Shown: positions 1-9,605, numbered from the stretch's first letter. The stretch is 64,000 nucleotides of DNA from Isoalcanivorax pacificus W11-5 (GCF_000299335.2 NZ_CP004387.1:2046001-2110000), one strand, 5' to 3'. Program-made: numbers and translations. The notes: generated by a model not told the origin, from the sequence alone.

Positions 1-465
1 CGGCTGCGGCCAGTGAACTACGGACCACTGCTGCGTTTTGCCCTGTACGGGCGTGATATCTATGCGCGCGAACACACCATTCTGCGGCTGACCACCAATA
101 TGGTGCCCTCAGCGGAGATGTCCGCCGTGGCCAGCCGCTGGGCCGCCTATGCCGCAAGCCACCCGACCAGCCGCCGGAATGCGCTGCGCCAGCTCTGGGC
201 AGCGATCCGCTTCCGTGCACCGACGCAGTTGCCGGCCACCACGCCCGTGCTGCTGGTCAACGGTGCCGCCGACACGCTGGTGCATCCGCTGTGCTCCGTG
301 ACCCTGGCCGGCGCCTGGCGATGTCCGCTGCGGGTGCACCCGCATGCCGGGCATGACCTGCCGCTGGATGCACCCCGCTGGCTGGCAGAAACCGCGCTGA
401 ACTGGGTGGATAGCCTGGCCAGCAGTCGCAGTGCCGTTGCTGCCGACCCCGTGCCGGCGAACTGA
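1..465 (+). CDS. Alpha/beta hydrolase, 3' part only
   Basis: This is the C-terminal part of a serine hydrolase; the frame is open to the first base, so the start lies outside the window. The strand PVLLVNGAADTLVHP carries the usual acid residue of the triad (Asp), and HPHAGHDLPLDAP holds the catalytic His. The nucleophile elbow is missing because it lies upstream. The substrate cannot be told. It ends about 130 bases before the DUF2236 gene on the same strand. Confidence 0.75.
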   Translation, partial: RLRPVNYGPLLRFALYGRDIYAREHTILRLTTNMVPSAEMSAVASRWAAYAASHPTSRRNALRQLWAAIRFRAPTQLPATTPVLLVNGAADTLVHPLCSVTLAGAWRCPLRVHPHAGHDLPLDAPRWLAETALNWVDSLASSRSAVAADPVPAN

Positions 466-592
466 GCCTGTCACCACCCCTCGCTATACAACCTGCAGAT
501 ATCCGTTACTCTGCGCGCCGGTGTCCTTGACCGGTTGCCGGGCGCTGTTTAGATTCGTCAGAACTCATGGGTTCTGAACGAGGAAGCGGGGC

Positions 593-1735
593 ATGGCAAC
601 GCCAGCGGAACTGAAACGACATCTCGCGGGGCCAGCGTCCCCGAGCGAAGCGATCTGGTTTGATCGCTATTCCCACGAACGCCTGCAGGCCTGGCGGCAG
701 GTACAGGACCCGGAAGCCGATGCCTGCACCGCGCTAATGCGCTACCAGCGGCCTACCGGGTTGCTGGAAGAGGTGGAGCAGCGCGCTCGCAGCGAGGGCG
801 GGGTGTTCCGCGATTTCATTGAGCATTGCTATCGAGTGCCCGACTGGGTGGATTTTGAGCAGATGGAGCTTGGGCGCCGGGTCTATCGCCGCTATGCCTC
901 GCTGCAGGGGCTGGTGTTGATGTGCTCCAGCCTGGTGGAAGGCTACGCCCACAACAAGCCGGCCCAGGTGCTGGTGGCCACCGGCCGGCTGCAGAAGGAT
1001 GTCTCGCGGCGTATCTACGAAACCGGGCAGATGCTGCACAATCTGGTCGGTGAGGACGGGCTGCGGCCCGGCGGTGTTGGCCATCGCACTTTGTTGGAAG
1101 TCAGGCTGCTGCACTCCGCGGTGCGCCAGTTTCTGCAGAACAATCCGCGTTTTGATGCACAGCGCTATGATCTGCCGATCAATCAGGAAGACATGGCTGG
1201 CACCATCCTGGAATTCGATTTCATGGTGGTACGCGGGCTGAAACGCCTGGGCCTGAGAATTTCCCGCCGCGAACATGCCTCGATGCATTATATGTGGCGC
1301 TACGCCGGGCACGTGCTGGGCGTGCGGGAGGCACTGCTGACCACGACGGTGGAGGAGCAGGAAATTCTCGCGCTGCAACTCACGTCACACCTGTACGACC
1401 CCACACCGGACAGCGAGCGGCTGGCCAAGGCGTTGCTGCGCGACATGGCCGGCAAACCGCCATTCAATCTGTCCTACGATGTGCTGCTCGCGTTCAGCCG
1501 TTACCTGATCGGCGATGCGGTGGCGGATGACCTGAATATTCACAGCAGCGTGCCGGCCGCGATGGCGGTCAGGCTGGTGCGCACGGCTGTCAGCGCGGTG
1601 AGTGCCAGTCACCGGTTTGTACCGGATACCTTGCTGCGCCGCATCGAGGACATGAACTTTGCGCTCGGCCGGCGTACGCTGAAGGCGGGGCTGGGAGGTG
1701 ACCCGGCACGCTGGGGGTTCAAGGCCATGGCCTGA
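593..1735 (+). CDS. Oxygenase MpaB-like / DUF2236 family protein
   Basis: A 380-residue all-helical protein of the DUF2236 (ER-bound oxygenase MpaB / latex-clearing-protein-like) family. Members that have been studied bind haem and act as oxygenases or oxidases; the substrate here is unknown. Family-like features are an N-terminal tryptophan-rich start, a conserved helix with RRIYETGQMLHNL, and the segment HRTLLEVRLLHSAVR, whose His may be a haem ligand. The ATG has an AGGA-type ribosome site about ten bases upstream. A two-way terminator follows, so it is probably transcribed alone. Confidence 0.75.
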   Translation: MATPAELKRHLAGPASPSEAIWFDRYSHERLQAWRQVQDPEADACTALMRYQRPTGLLEEVEQRARSEGGVFRDFIEHCYRVPDWVDFEQMELGRRVYRRYASLQGLVLMCSSLVEGYAHNKPAQVLVATGRLQKDVSRRIYETGQMLHNLVGEDGLRPGGVGHRTLLEVRLLHSAVRQFLQNNPRFDAQRYDLPINQEDMAGTILEFDFMVVRGLKRLGLRISRREHASMHYMWRYAGHVLGVREALLTTTVEEQEILALQLTSHLYDPTPDSERLAKALLRDMAGKPPFNLSYDVLLAFSRYLIGDAVADDLNIHSSVPAAMAVRLVRTAVSAVSASHRFVPDTLLRRIEDMNFALGRRTLKAGLGGDPARWGFKAMA

Positions 1736-1749
1736 CGACAAACACGACA

Positions 1750-1776
1750 AAAAAAACGGGCCGAAGCCCGTTTTTC
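1750..1776. terminator. Bidirectional Rho-independent terminator
   Basis: Stem ACGGGC / GCCCGT with a CGAA loop, an A-run on the left and five T on the right. It sits between the convergent DUF2236 gene and prc and can serve both strands. Confidence 0.85.
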
Positions 1777-1790
1777 TTGTGCGTACGACA

Positions 1791-3941
1791 TTATTCCTGA
1801 GCGGTCTTGCCTTCGCTGTTGGCCACCTGCCGGTTTTGCAGCAGCCGCACCAGATCGGCCAGTACTGCGCCGGTTTCCTGCAGATAGGGGTCTGGCTTGT
1901 CGCTGTCACCCATTTCATTTTCCGGATCAAGGGAACGCTGCTCGTCCAGAGCCCTCAAGGCTGCCATGTCTTTCAGGGGCTCTTCACCGACCGCCTTGCG
2001 GCGGGTGTTCTCGATCGCCAGCCGGCGCACTTCGAATGCCTCCTGCTCGCTGCGGCGTTCCTCTTCGTTCAGTGATACGCTTTCTTTCTGACGCTGCTCT
2101 TCCAGCAGCACCAGTTGTTCGCGCACATAGATGAACTCCGGATTCACCGCCAGACGCTGGTCGTGCAACTCGCGCAACGAGGGCAGGTACGGCGTCAGGT
2201 TGAACTGTGGCGTGTAGGCGGTCGCGTCGATCTTGTCCCAGGGCAGGGCGTTCGGCAGCGCGCTTTCGCCGATGTCTTCCTTGTCGATCAGGTAGGGCAT
2301 CTCGATGTCCGGCACAATGCCCAGGTTCTGGTTGCTGGAGCCGGATACGCGATAGAACTTGGCCTGGGTCAGCTTGAGCTGGCCATGGCCCAGCGGCAGC
2401 AGCGTCTGGACCGTGCCCTTGCCGAAGGTGTGATCGCCGATAATGATGGCGCGGCCGTAATCCTGCATGGCACCCGCGAAAATTTCCGACGCTGAGGCGG
2501 AGAAACGGTTCACCAGTACGGCCATCGGACCGCTGTACAAAGTGCCCGGCACCTTGTCGCGCTCCACCTGCACACGGCCACGGGCATCACGCACCTGTAC
2601 GGTGGGGCCGCCGCCGATAAACAGCGACACCAGTTGCGTGGCTTCATGCAGCGAGCCACCGCCGTTGTTGCGCAGGTCGATCACCAGGCCGTCAATGGCC
2701 GGTTCCTCGTCGTTAAGTTCCTGCAGCAGCCTGGCCACGTCACGGGTGGTGCTGGTGTAATCCGGCTCGCCACGGTTGTAGGCATCGAAATCCAGATAGA
2801 AGGCCGGAATGCGGATCACGCCGATGCGTTCCACGCTGTCGTTGGTGCCCGGAATTTCGATGATCTGCTTCTTGGCCGCCTGTTCTTCCAGCATGACCTT
2901 GTTGCGCTCGATGGTGATCTCACGCGTGCTGTGCTCGCTGGCGCTGCCGGCGGGGATGATCTCCAGCCGTACCTCGGTGCCTTTCGGGCCACGGATCAGG
3001 TTCACGACTTCGTCCAGGCGCCAGCCGATCACGTTGACCATCTCGTCGTCTTCCTGGCCGACGCCGACGATGCGGTCGGCAGACTTCAACTGGCCTGCCT
3101 TGGCGGCCGGCCCGCCCGGCACCAGGCGCACCACCTTGGTGTACTCGTCCTCGGCCTGCAGCACGGCACCGATGCCTTCCAGCGAACGGCTCATGCTGAT
3201 ATTGAAGTTTTCCGAGGTATGCGGGGTGAAATAGGACGTGTGCGGATCAAATGTCTGTGTCAGGGCATTGATGTAGATCTGGAACACGTCCTCCGAGGCA
3301 TTCTGCTGCACCCGGTTGAGCTGGCTGCTGTAACGGCGCTCCAGGCGGGTGAGGATTTCCTCGTCCTTGACGCCGTCCAGGCGCATGGTCAGCACCGCGT
3401 TCTTCAGGCGCCGTTCCCAGATATCATCCATGTCCTCTTCGCTGCTGGCCCAGGGCTGCTCGGAGCGGTCCAGCAGCACGCTGTCGCTGCCATCGAAACT
3501 GAGCGAGTCAAGGCCTTCGTCCAGACGTGCCAGCAGGTATTCCAGCCGCTCGCCGACGCGCTGCTGGTAGAGGTTGAAGATATCGAACCCGGCGCTCAGG
3601 TCGCCGCGACGCAGCTGATCATCCAGCAACAGGCGATAGCGGTCGAAGGCTGCCACATCGCTGGCAAGGAAATAGACCCGGTTCGGGTCCAGATCTCGCA
3701 GGTAGCGGTTGAACACTTTTTCCGACAGGCTGTCATCAAAGCGCATCTGCCGGTAGTGCCCCTGCAGGCGATCCACAATGCCGCGCGCGGCACCGGCATG
3801 GACTTCTTCGGGCGCCAGGCCACCGGCGGAGACGGGCTCGGGGCGTGGGCTGACGGTGAGGGCGCCGCAGACTTGCAACAGGGCGGCAATCAGCAGGGCA
3901 ACAATGCTGAGGTTGCGGAGTAACGTGGTGCGTCGTGTCAT
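1791..3941 (-). CDS. prc: Tail-specific (C-terminal processing) protease Prc
   Basis: Periplasmic Ser/Lys protease that degrades or trims proteins from their C-terminus, acting on envelope proteins and peptidoglycan hydrolases. It has an N-terminal hydrophobic signal, a TSP_NTERM helical region, a PDZ domain (around residues 240-330 with LEGIGAVLQAEDEYTKV), the S41 core with the nucleophile in NRFSASASEIFAGAMQDY and the Lys in GDHTFGKGTVQTLL, and a C-terminal DUF3340 tail. The length of about 716 residues is slightly more than E. coli Prc. I chose the ATG at 3941; a TTG 18 bases further upstream is possible, and neither has a strong ribosome site. The divergent spmAB gene begins about 70 bases away. 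Confidence 0.93.
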   Translation of the reverse strand: MTRRTTLLRNLSIVALLIAALLQVCGALTVSPRPEPVSAGGLAPEEVHAGAARGIVDRLQGHYRQMRFDDSLSEKVFNRYLRDLDPNRVYFLASDVAAFDRYRLLLDDQLRRGDLSAGFDIFNLYQQRVGERLEYLLARLDEGLDSLSFDGSDSVLLDRSEQPWASSEEDMDDIWERRLKNAVLTMRLDGVKDEEILTRLERRYSSQLNRVQQNASEDVFQIYINALTQTFDPHTSYFTPHTSENFNISMSRSLEGIGAVLQAEDEYTKVVRLVPGGPAAKAGQLKSADRIVGVGQEDDEMVNVIGWRLDEVVNLIRGPKGTEVRLEIIPAGSASEHSTREITIERNKVMLEEQAAKKQIIEIPGTNDSVERIGVIRIPAFYLDFDAYNRGEPDYTSTTRDVARLLQELNDEEPAIDGLVIDLRNNGGGSLHEATQLVSLFIGGGPTVQVRDARGRVQVERDKVPGTLYSGPMAVLVNRFSASASEIFAGAMQDYGRAIIIGDHTFGKGTVQTLLPLGHGQLKLTQAKFYRVSGSSNQNLGIVPDIEMPYLIDKEDIGESALPNALPWDKIDATAYTPQFNLTPYLPSLRELHDQRLAVNPEFIYVREQLVLLEEQRQKESVSLNEEERRSEQEAFEVRRLAIENTRRKAVGEEPLKDMAALRALDEQRSLDPENEMGDSDKPDPYLQETGAVLADLVRLLQNRQVANSEGKTAQE

Positions 3942-4013
3942 TATCAGGACCGTTCGCAATGCATGAATGACCGAGTATAAGGTAATGGCCCAGCGTACGA
4001 CACGGGGTTATGA

Positions 4014-5237
4014 ATGCACTACTTGTTTATCGGTTTCCTGCTGTTTGGCATCCTCGCCGCCCTGATCCGTGCCCTCAGCGGCGATCCGGGTGCCCTGGCG
4101 GATACCATGCAGGCGATGTTCAGTGCCGCCAATCTGGCGGTGCAGGTGAGTATCGGTCTGATTGGCGTGCTGACATTGTGGACCGGGCTGTTCCGGCTGG
4201 CCGAGCAGAGCGGCCTGGCGGACTGGCTGGCCCGGCGTGTGGCACCACTGCTGGGCCGGCTGATGCCGGACAGCCGCGGCAACAGCCAGGCGATGGCGCC
4301 GGTCACCCTGAATCTGTCCGCCAACATGCTCGGGCTTGATAACGCGGCCACGCCGCTGGGCCTGAAGGCGATGCAGGCGCTGCAGGTGGAGAACCACCAT
4401 CCGGCCAGCGCAACCAACAGCCAGATCATGTTCCTGGTGCTGAATACCTCCTCGGTGACGCTGGTGCCGGTCACGGTGCTGATGTACCGCGCCCAGCAGG
4501 GGGCGGCCGACCCCGCCGACGTGTACCTGCCGATGCTGATGGCCACCACGATGTCGACGTTCGTGGGGGTCTGGCTGACCGCCCGTATCCAGAAAATCCG
4601 CCTGCTCGACCCGGTGATTCTCGCCGCCGCCGGGCTCTGGCTGCTGCTCCTGTGCGCACTGGGTGCGCTGGCACTGACGCTGCCTGCCCAGGCGGCGGCG
4701 ACGCTCTCCAGCAGCGTCGGCAATGGCATTCTGCTGGCAGTGGTGGCGCTGTTCCTGCTGATGGCGCACCGGGCCAGGCTGGACGCCTACAGCACCTTCA
4801 TCGAAGGGGCCAGGGAGGGGTTCGAACTGGCGGTCAGGCTGATCCCGTTCCTGGTGGCGATGCTGGTGGCGATCGCGGTACTGCGCGAAGGCGGTGTCCT
4901 CGAATGGCTGCTCGACGGCCTGCGCTGGCTGGCCATGTTGTGCGGCCTGGACACGCGCTTTGTCGACGCACTGCCGGTGGCCCTGCTGAAGCCTTTGTCC
5001 GGCAGTGGCGCGCGCGCCATGATGCTGGAAGTGATGCAGACCCACGGTGTGGATTCGCTGGCCGGGCGTATGGCGGCGGTGATGCAGGGCAGCACGGAAA
5101 CCACCTTTTATGTGCTGGCCGTGTATTTCGGCAGTGTCGGCGTGGTGCGCCTGCGGCATGCCCTGGTGTGCGGACTGGTCGCGGATTTCGCCGGTCTGTT
5201 GACGGCGATCCTGGCTACCTATCTGTTTTTCGGTTGA
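4014..5237 (+). CDS. SpmA/SpmB-type nucleoside-recognition (Gate domain) membrane protein
   Basis: A 407-residue inner-membrane protein that joins the two spore-maturation-like halves (SpmA then SpmB), a fusion common in non-sporulating Gram-negatives. Each half carries a Gate/nucleoside-recognition domain: ANMLGLDNAATPLGLKAM with NSQIMFLVLNTSS in the first, and LKPLSGSGARAMMLE with MQGSTETTFYVLAVYFGS in the second. At least eight hydrophobic segments are visible. Its cargo is not known in bacteria of this kind. The 3' end overlaps the convergent alkB gene by 23 bases. Confidence 0.85.
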   Translation: MHYLFIGFLLFGILAALIRALSGDPGALADTMQAMFSAANLAVQVSIGLIGVLTLWTGLFRLAEQSGLADWLARRVAPLLGRLMPDSRGNSQAMAPVTLNLSANMLGLDNAATPLGLKAMQALQVENHHPASATNSQIMFLVLNTSSVTLVPVTVLMYRAQQGAADPADVYLPMLMATTMSTFVGVWLTARIQKIRLLDPVILAAAGLWLLLLCALGALALTLPAQAAATLSSSVGNGILLAVVALFLLMAHRARLDAYSTFIEGAREGFELAVRLIPFLVAMLVAIAVLREGGVLEWLLDGLRWLAMLCGLDTRFVDALPVALLKPLSGSGARAMMLEVMQTHGVDSLAGRMAAVMQGSTETTFYVLAVYFGSVGVVRLRHALVCGLVADFAGLLTAILATYLFFG

Positions 5238-5835
5238 TCAGCCGAAAAGTCAGATTAAGGCGTGGCTGCTCAACACGCAGACGTCTGGGCAGGGCGTGTT
5301 GCCAGTGCTGCTGCATGGCGGGCGGCATCAGCAGCAGTTGGTTGTGGCGCAGTGGCAGCGTCAGCGCAGTGCGGCGGGCACCTTTGCGGCGCAGCGCGAA
5401 GTCGCGGGTGGCGCCCAGCGACAGCGAGGCAATCCAGGGCTGCGGGCCCAGCTCCGGCTCATCGTCTGCGTGCCAGCCCATGCTGTCGCGGCCATCACGG
5501 TAGAGGTTGGCCAGCACGCTGTTGAAACGGTGGCCGCAGGCCGCCGCGACCTGGTCACGCAGCCGTGCCAGCGCGGGCGTCCACGGCTGCGGAGTCATCG
5601 CCAGCCCGGAGTAGCGGTAGCCGGCGTCAGCATCCCCGTGCCAGCTTTGCAGGCGTGGCACAGGGTGGCTGCGGCCGTACAGGGTAATGCGCGGTTGCTG
5701 CCAGGGCAGGGTGGCCGTGAGTTCGGCCAGCAGCGCATCGGCATCGATTGCCGGCAGCAGCGGCTCCCACAGGGCGAGGCCCGGCGTGCCAGGCAGCGTC
5801 TGAAAAGCCGGCTTACAACCCGGCGTGCTGGACAT
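5215..5835 (-). CDS. alkB: AlkB-family alpha-ketoglutarate-dependent DNA repair dioxygenase
   Basis: Fe(II)/2-oxoglutarate dioxygenase that removes alkyl groups from DNA bases by oxidation. The metal triad is visible: HxD in GWHADDEPELG and the distal His in QQHWQHALPRR; the oxoglutarate Arg lies in RLNLTFRLI. The active-site lid NLYRDGRDSMGWH is typical of the shorter AlkB homologues (about 206 residues). I chose the ATG at 5835 because GAGG lies nine bases upstream; the longer frame to 5922 adds non-conserved sequence. Its 3' end overlaps the convergent spmAB gene. Confidence 0.9.
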   Translation of the reverse strand: MSSTPGCKPAFQTLPGTPGLALWEPLLPAIDADALLAELTATLPWQQPRITLYGRSHPVPRLQSWHGDADAGYRYSGLAMTPQPWTPALARLRDQVAAACGHRFNSVLANLYRDGRDSMGWHADDEPELGPQPWIASLSLGATRDFALRRKGARRTALTLPLRHNQLLLMPPAMQQHWQHALPRRLRVEQPRLNLTFRLINRKTDR

Positions 5836-5954
5836 GGTGTTTTTGCCTCCGTCGCCGTGCACAATGAGCGGCGCGACGGTGGTGCTCAGGCTGTCACACT
5901 CCGCTGCCAGCATCGGCGGCAATGGGATCAGTATTTCGGTGGTGGAAGCATAGC

Positions 5955-6905
5955 ATGCTGTATGTGTTTGATATCGAAAGCGGTGTACTGCGCGAACGGG
6001 GCGATCAGCCGAACGAGGTAAAGCAGCTCGAGTCTGCGCGCTGGATTGATCTGGTGGCCCCCGAGGACGATGAAGTCGCGTTGCTCAATGCCATGCGCCG
6101 CGGCTCGCTGCCGGATATTGATGATGTCGAGGAGATTGAGTCCTCGGCCCGTTTCTTCACCGACGAGCAGGGCATTCACGTCCACTCGCTGTTCCTGTAC
6201 CAGAGCGAGGGCCGGCACCGCACGACCACCGTGGCGTTTGTGCTCTCCAATGACCAGTTGCTGACGCTGCGCGACAGTGAGGTGGCGGATTTTCGTCTGA
6301 TGCGCATGCGCGCCCGGCGCGGCTGGGTGAAGGTGGACGATCCGTTCGACATTCTGCTCAGCGTGCTGGAGCAGAAGGTGGAAAACATGGCCGACAACCT
6401 TGAGGACATGCATCGCCAACTCGAGAACGTCAGCCAGATCGTGCTGGAAGACGAGAATTCCGTGATGGAGGATGCCATTGACCGGCTGGCCAAGCTGGAG
6501 GACAGCAACGGGAAGACCCGTCTGTGCCTGATGGATACCCAGCGCTCGATCTCGTTTCTGCAGCGTCACTTGCGCAATGATGTGGAGCGCCGCGCCACCT
6601 GCCTGGAAATCCAGCATGACCTGGATACGCTGATGACGCACACCAATTTCCTGTTCGAGAAAATCAACTTTCTGATGGATACCGCGCAGGGTTTCATCAA
6701 TATCGAACAGTCCCAGATCATCAAGACCTTCTCCATCGCCGCAGTGGTGTTCCTGCCGCCGACCATGGTGGCCAGCGTATACGGCATGAACTTCCGCATC
6801 ATGCCAGAGCTGGACTGGACACTGGGCTACCCGTTCGCGCTGCTACTGATGTTCCTGTCCGGGCTGGCGCCGTATCTGTACTTTAAATACAAGGGCTGGT
6901 TCTAG
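5955..6905 (+). CDS. CorA-family divalent cation transporter
   Basis: A Mg2+/Co2+ (or Zn2+, ZntB-like) channel of the 2-TM-GxN family, forming pentamers in the inner membrane. It has a long N-terminal cytoplasmic domain, a coiled-coil stalk helix (around residues 135-260) and two C-terminal membrane helices; the signature YGMNF follows the first helix, and the protein ends in a basic KYKGWF. About 316 residues, the normal size. The ATG at 5955 was chosen over 5922 because GTGGAAG precedes it and homologues start with a similar MLYVFDIE. Confidence 0.87.
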   Translation: MLYVFDIESGVLRERGDQPNEVKQLESARWIDLVAPEDDEVALLNAMRRGSLPDIDDVEEIESSARFFTDEQGIHVHSLFLYQSEGRHRTTTVAFVLSNDQLLTLRDSEVADFRLMRMRARRGWVKVDDPFDILLSVLEQKVENMADNLEDMHRQLENVSQIVLEDENSVMEDAIDRLAKLEDSNGKTRLCLMDTQRSISFLQRHLRNDVERRATCLEIQHDLDTLMTHTNFLFEKINFLMDTAQGFINIEQSQIIKTFSIAAVVFLPPTMVASVYGMNFRIMPELDWTLGYPFALLLMFLSGLAPYLYFKYKGWF

Positions 6906-6930
6906 CGCGGCAGGGTGCAGGGTGGGTAGC

Positions 6931-7770
6931 CTACAACAGCACCCACCGTTCCTCCGCGTCGCGACGGGCGCGCTGTTCCTGCTCCAGCTTGAGCAGATGC
7001 GCGAGGAGTGACATGGTGGCCACACCGTGCAAAAACACCGGCACATCATCGTAGACACCTGGCACCAGTTCACTGACCTGGCTGTCCGGATGCTGTGTCA
7101 GGGCACGTATCACTTTTTCTTCGCGGCGCAGACGGTGGCCGATGGTGTGGCTGATGTAATCCATCGGTTCGATGATCAGGTCACCGTGGCCGGGCGCCAT
7201 CACCTGGATGCTTTCATGTTCGAGCTTGCGCAGTGAGGCAAGATAATCGGCCATGGAACCGGAGGGTGGGGCAATCACCACGGTGGAGCCCTGTATCAGG
7301 TGATCACCGCTGAACAGCACCCCTTCCTCTTCCAGCAGATAACACAGGTGATTGGAGACATGGCCCGGCGTGGCGATCACACGCAGTGTGCGGCCTTCAC
7401 CCAGTGACAGGCAGTCGCCGTCGGCCAGTATCTGATCCGGTTGCCACGCCTCGTCCTGCAAGCCGTCATCCGGCGGCAGGGGGCCCAGGCGTCGCACGGC
7501 GCCGAACAAGGCTGCATTCGGGGAATGGTCCCGGTGCGTGTGCGTCACCAGTACACAGGTGATGGGCTGGCCGATCTCGGTCGCCGCGGCACGCAGGTTG
7601 TCGGCATGGTGGGCATCTTCCGGCCCCGGGTCCAGCAGCACCAGGCCCTGGTCCGATGCCAGCAGATAACTGTTGGTGCCGGGGCCGGTCATCATGCCGG
7701 GATTGAGGGCCAGGATACGCCACACGCCGGGCGCGACCAGGCTGGGCTGGCCAGGAATCAGACTGCTCAT
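6931..7770 (-). CDS. Metallo-beta-lactamase fold hydrolase (LACTB2/GloB-like)
   Basis: A soluble binuclear-zinc hydrolase. The HxHxDH motif is present as THTHRDH, followed by the TPGH histidine (ATPGHVSNHLCY), the bridging Asp in FSGDHL and the last His in MAPGHGD. The C-terminal helical region resembles the LACTB2 winged domain (RREEKVIRALTQHPDS). Possible substrates are thioesters, glyoxylate adducts or nucleic acid; none can be picked from sequence. The start at 7770 (MSSLIPGQ) fits family length of about 280 residues. Confidence 0.85.
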   Translation of the reverse strand: MSSLIPGQPSLVAPGVWRILALNPGMMTGPGTNSYLLASDQGLVLLDPGPEDAHHADNLRAAATEIGQPITCVLVTHTHRDHSPNAALFGAVRRLGPLPPDDGLQDEAWQPDQILADGDCLSLGEGRTLRVIATPGHVSNHLCYLLEEEGVLFSGDHLIQGSTVVIAPPSGSMADYLASLRKLEHESIQVMAPGHGDLIIEPMDYISHTIGHRLRREEKVIRALTQHPDSQVSELVPGVYDDVPVFLHGVATMSLLAHLLKLEQEQRARRDAEERWVLL

Positions 7771-7854
7771 CGTGAACTCAGGCTGCACAGTGACGGCGGC
7801 ATTGTGAACCTTTCGGCGATGCTGAGCAAAGCAGGTCACATCCATCAGGTCACA

Positions 7855-8379
7855 TCAGTGGCCGTCCCGCGTATTGGACGCATATCCGCTCACGGACAGC
7901 ACCTCGATATGCCAGCGCCGATTGCTGTCGGGAGTGGCAGGGTCGGCCAGCAGGCTGTCCGACAGGCGCACCACCTGCGAGTAGGGATAGCTGCCGCCCA
8001 CAGGCACGTGTTGGCGTACACGGAAGGCCGCACTGCCGATTTCGCGGCATGCGTCCTGGCCGGGAGCGGTGCATTCCTGCAGCACCGCGCGACCCTGGAT
8101 CAGCGCCACCGGCCAGGCACTCTGGTTGTACACACGGCCGCTGAGACGAATGCCGGTCTCCATGCCACGGGCCTGTTCCACACTCAGGCGCACCTGGTCC
8201 GGCGCAATGACGACCATGGCCTGATCGGCCGTGCGCCAGTAGCCCACCCCGAACAGCAGCGCCCCGATCACCACCACGGCCAGCACAAAGGCAAACAGCC
8301 GGCGATCCACACGCCAACTGCTCCAGAGCACCACCGCAATGGCGACCAGGCCTGCACACACCAGTAATACACGCAGCAT
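7855..8379 (-). CDS. Membrane protein of unknown function, two N-terminal helices
   Basis: 174 residues. Two hydrophobic helices at about 1-17 and 29-48, then a soluble domain with a predicted beta-sandwich look (GIRLSGRVYNQSAWPVALIQ) and four cysteines in the segment ECTAPGQDACREIG region. I do not recognise the family. It lies about 85 bases upstream of the MBL gene on the same strand and may be co-transcribed; yaaA is divergent. Confidence 0.65.
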   Translation of the reverse strand: MLRVLLVCAGLVAIAVVLWSSWRVDRRLFAFVLAVVVIGALLFGVGYWRTADQAMVVIAPDQVRLSVEQARGMETGIRLSGRVYNQSAWPVALIQGRAVLQECTAPGQDACREIGSAAFRVRQHVPVGGSYPYSQVVRLSDSLLADPATPDSNRRWHIEVLSVSGYASNTRDGH

Positions 8380-8508
8380 AGTTCCATCCTGTCTGGCCAC
8401 CGGCCACAGCGCCGATGGGTTGTACCTGTCGCAGTGAAAGGCCGGGCGGGCGAGGCGCCCGCCCGTGGGCCTGATATACTCCCGCGCCAGTATCGCAAGA
8501 GGTTGATC

Positions 8509-9288
8509 ATGCTGATTGTAGTTTCGCCTGCCAAGACACTGGATTACCAATCCGATATTCCGCGCCTGCGCACCACCCGGCCCCGTATGCTCGAACAGAG
8601 CAGTGAACTGGTCGCCCAGCTCCGTCATCTCGACCCGCCGGCGCTGGCCAGCCTGATGCATGTCAGCGATGCCATCGCGTCATTGAACGTCGCGCGCTTT
8701 GCCGAATGGAGTGCGGAGATGCCCCCGGAGCAAGCACGCCCGGCGTTGTTTGCCTTCAAGGGCGATGTCTATACCGGCCTGGATGTGTCGCGCTTCAGCC
8801 GTGATGATCTGCAGCAGGCGCAGCAACGGTTGCGCATTCTTTCCGGGCTGTATGGGCTGCTGCGTCCGCTGGACATGATGCGACCTTACCGGCTGGAAAT
8901 GGGCACACGGTTTGCCAACCATGCCGGTCCGGACCTGTACAGTTTCTGGGATGAGCGCATTACCGCGCTGTTGAACAAGGATTTGCGTGCCGCCGGCACC
9001 GATGTGCTGGTGAACCTGGCGTCGAATGAATATTTTCGTGCGGTGCGGCAGAAGGTATTGCAGGCCCGCGTTGTCACGCCGGTCTTTCAGGACGAGAAGA
9101 GTGGGCAGTACAAGGTGATCAGCTTCTACGCCAAGAAGGCACGCGGGCTGATGGCAGCCTGGATTCTGCAGCAGCAGATACAGCAGCCGGAACAATTACG
9201 TGAGTTCAAGGTGGCAGGTTACCGCTTTCATGCCGCCGCGTCCGACGGGGATACACTGGTGTTCCGTCGCCGGGAAGCGGATCAGTGA
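8509..9288 (+). CDS. yaaA: Peroxide stress protein YaaA
   Basis: DUF328/UPF0246 protein of 259 residues. In E. coli, YaaA lowers free iron and protects against hydrogen peroxide and has a DNA-binding fold. Typical start MLIVVSPAKTLDY, then the FKGDVYTGLD and LSGLYGLLRPLD blocks and LVNLASNEYF, all family hallmarks, and the C-terminal KARGLMAAWIL. AGAGG lies seven bases before the ATG. A hairpin overlapping the stop ends the transcript. Confidence 0.95.
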   Translation: MLIVVSPAKTLDYQSDIPRLRTTRPRMLEQSSELVAQLRHLDPPALASLMHVSDAIASLNVARFAEWSAEMPPEQARPALFAFKGDVYTGLDVSRFSRDDLQQAQQRLRILSGLYGLLRPLDMMRPYRLEMGTRFANHAGPDLYSFWDERITALLNKDLRAAGTDVLVNLASNEYFRAVRQKVLQARVVTPVFQDEKSGQYKVISFYAKKARGLMAAWILQQQIQQPEQLREFKVAGYRFHAAASDGDTLVFRRREADQ

Positions 9289-9294
9289 CTGGCA

Positions 9295-9323
9295 GGACAG
9301 GGTGCTCAGTCAGCACCCTGTCC
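9295..9323. terminator. Perfect 12-bp stem between convergent genes
   Basis: Arms GGACAGGGTGCT and AGCACCCTGTCC with a 5-base loop. There is no T-run, so termination is inferred from position between the 3' ends of yaaA and the coiled-coil gene, whose stop codon lies inside the stem. Confidence 0.55.
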
Positions 9324-9605
9324 GAACTCGCCCCGGGCAGACAGCAGGCCCAGGCGCAGGCCATCCCAGGCCAGGTCCAGACCATCACGGATATCTTCCA
9401 GCGCCAGCTCGCTCTGGCTTTCCAGATCGGCGATCTTCGCGCGCAGTGTGTCGCTGCGTTGCTTCAGTTCGGCCAGCCGCTCACGGGCCTGGTCACGCAG
9501 TTCTTCATTGATGTCTTCCATGCGGTGCTGGAAACGATCGAACTGGTACTCCCAGTCCTCCAGCCGTTGACGCAGATGTTGCAGATAATCGCTGAGGCGG
9601 TTCAT
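9306..9605 (-). CDS. Small coiled-coil protein of unknown function
   Basis: 99 residues, almost wholly heptad-like and charged: MNRLSDYLQHLRQRLEDWEY then RDQARERLAELKQRSDTLRA. No signal peptide or membrane segment. Probably a soluble helical rod. It follows the usp-anr-hemN series on the same strand with a gap of about 85 bases. Function unknown. Confidence 0.65.
   Translation of the reverse strand: MNRLSDYLQHLRQRLEDWEYQFDRFQHRMEDINEELRDQARERLAELKQRSDTLRAKIADLESQSELALEDIRDGLDLAWDGLRLGLLSARGEFGQGAD

Noticed and set aside
2634-3923. Long plus-strand frame of 429 residues
   Set aside because: It is antisense to prc, whose PDZ and S41 motifs are certain; composition is that of a high-GC shadow.
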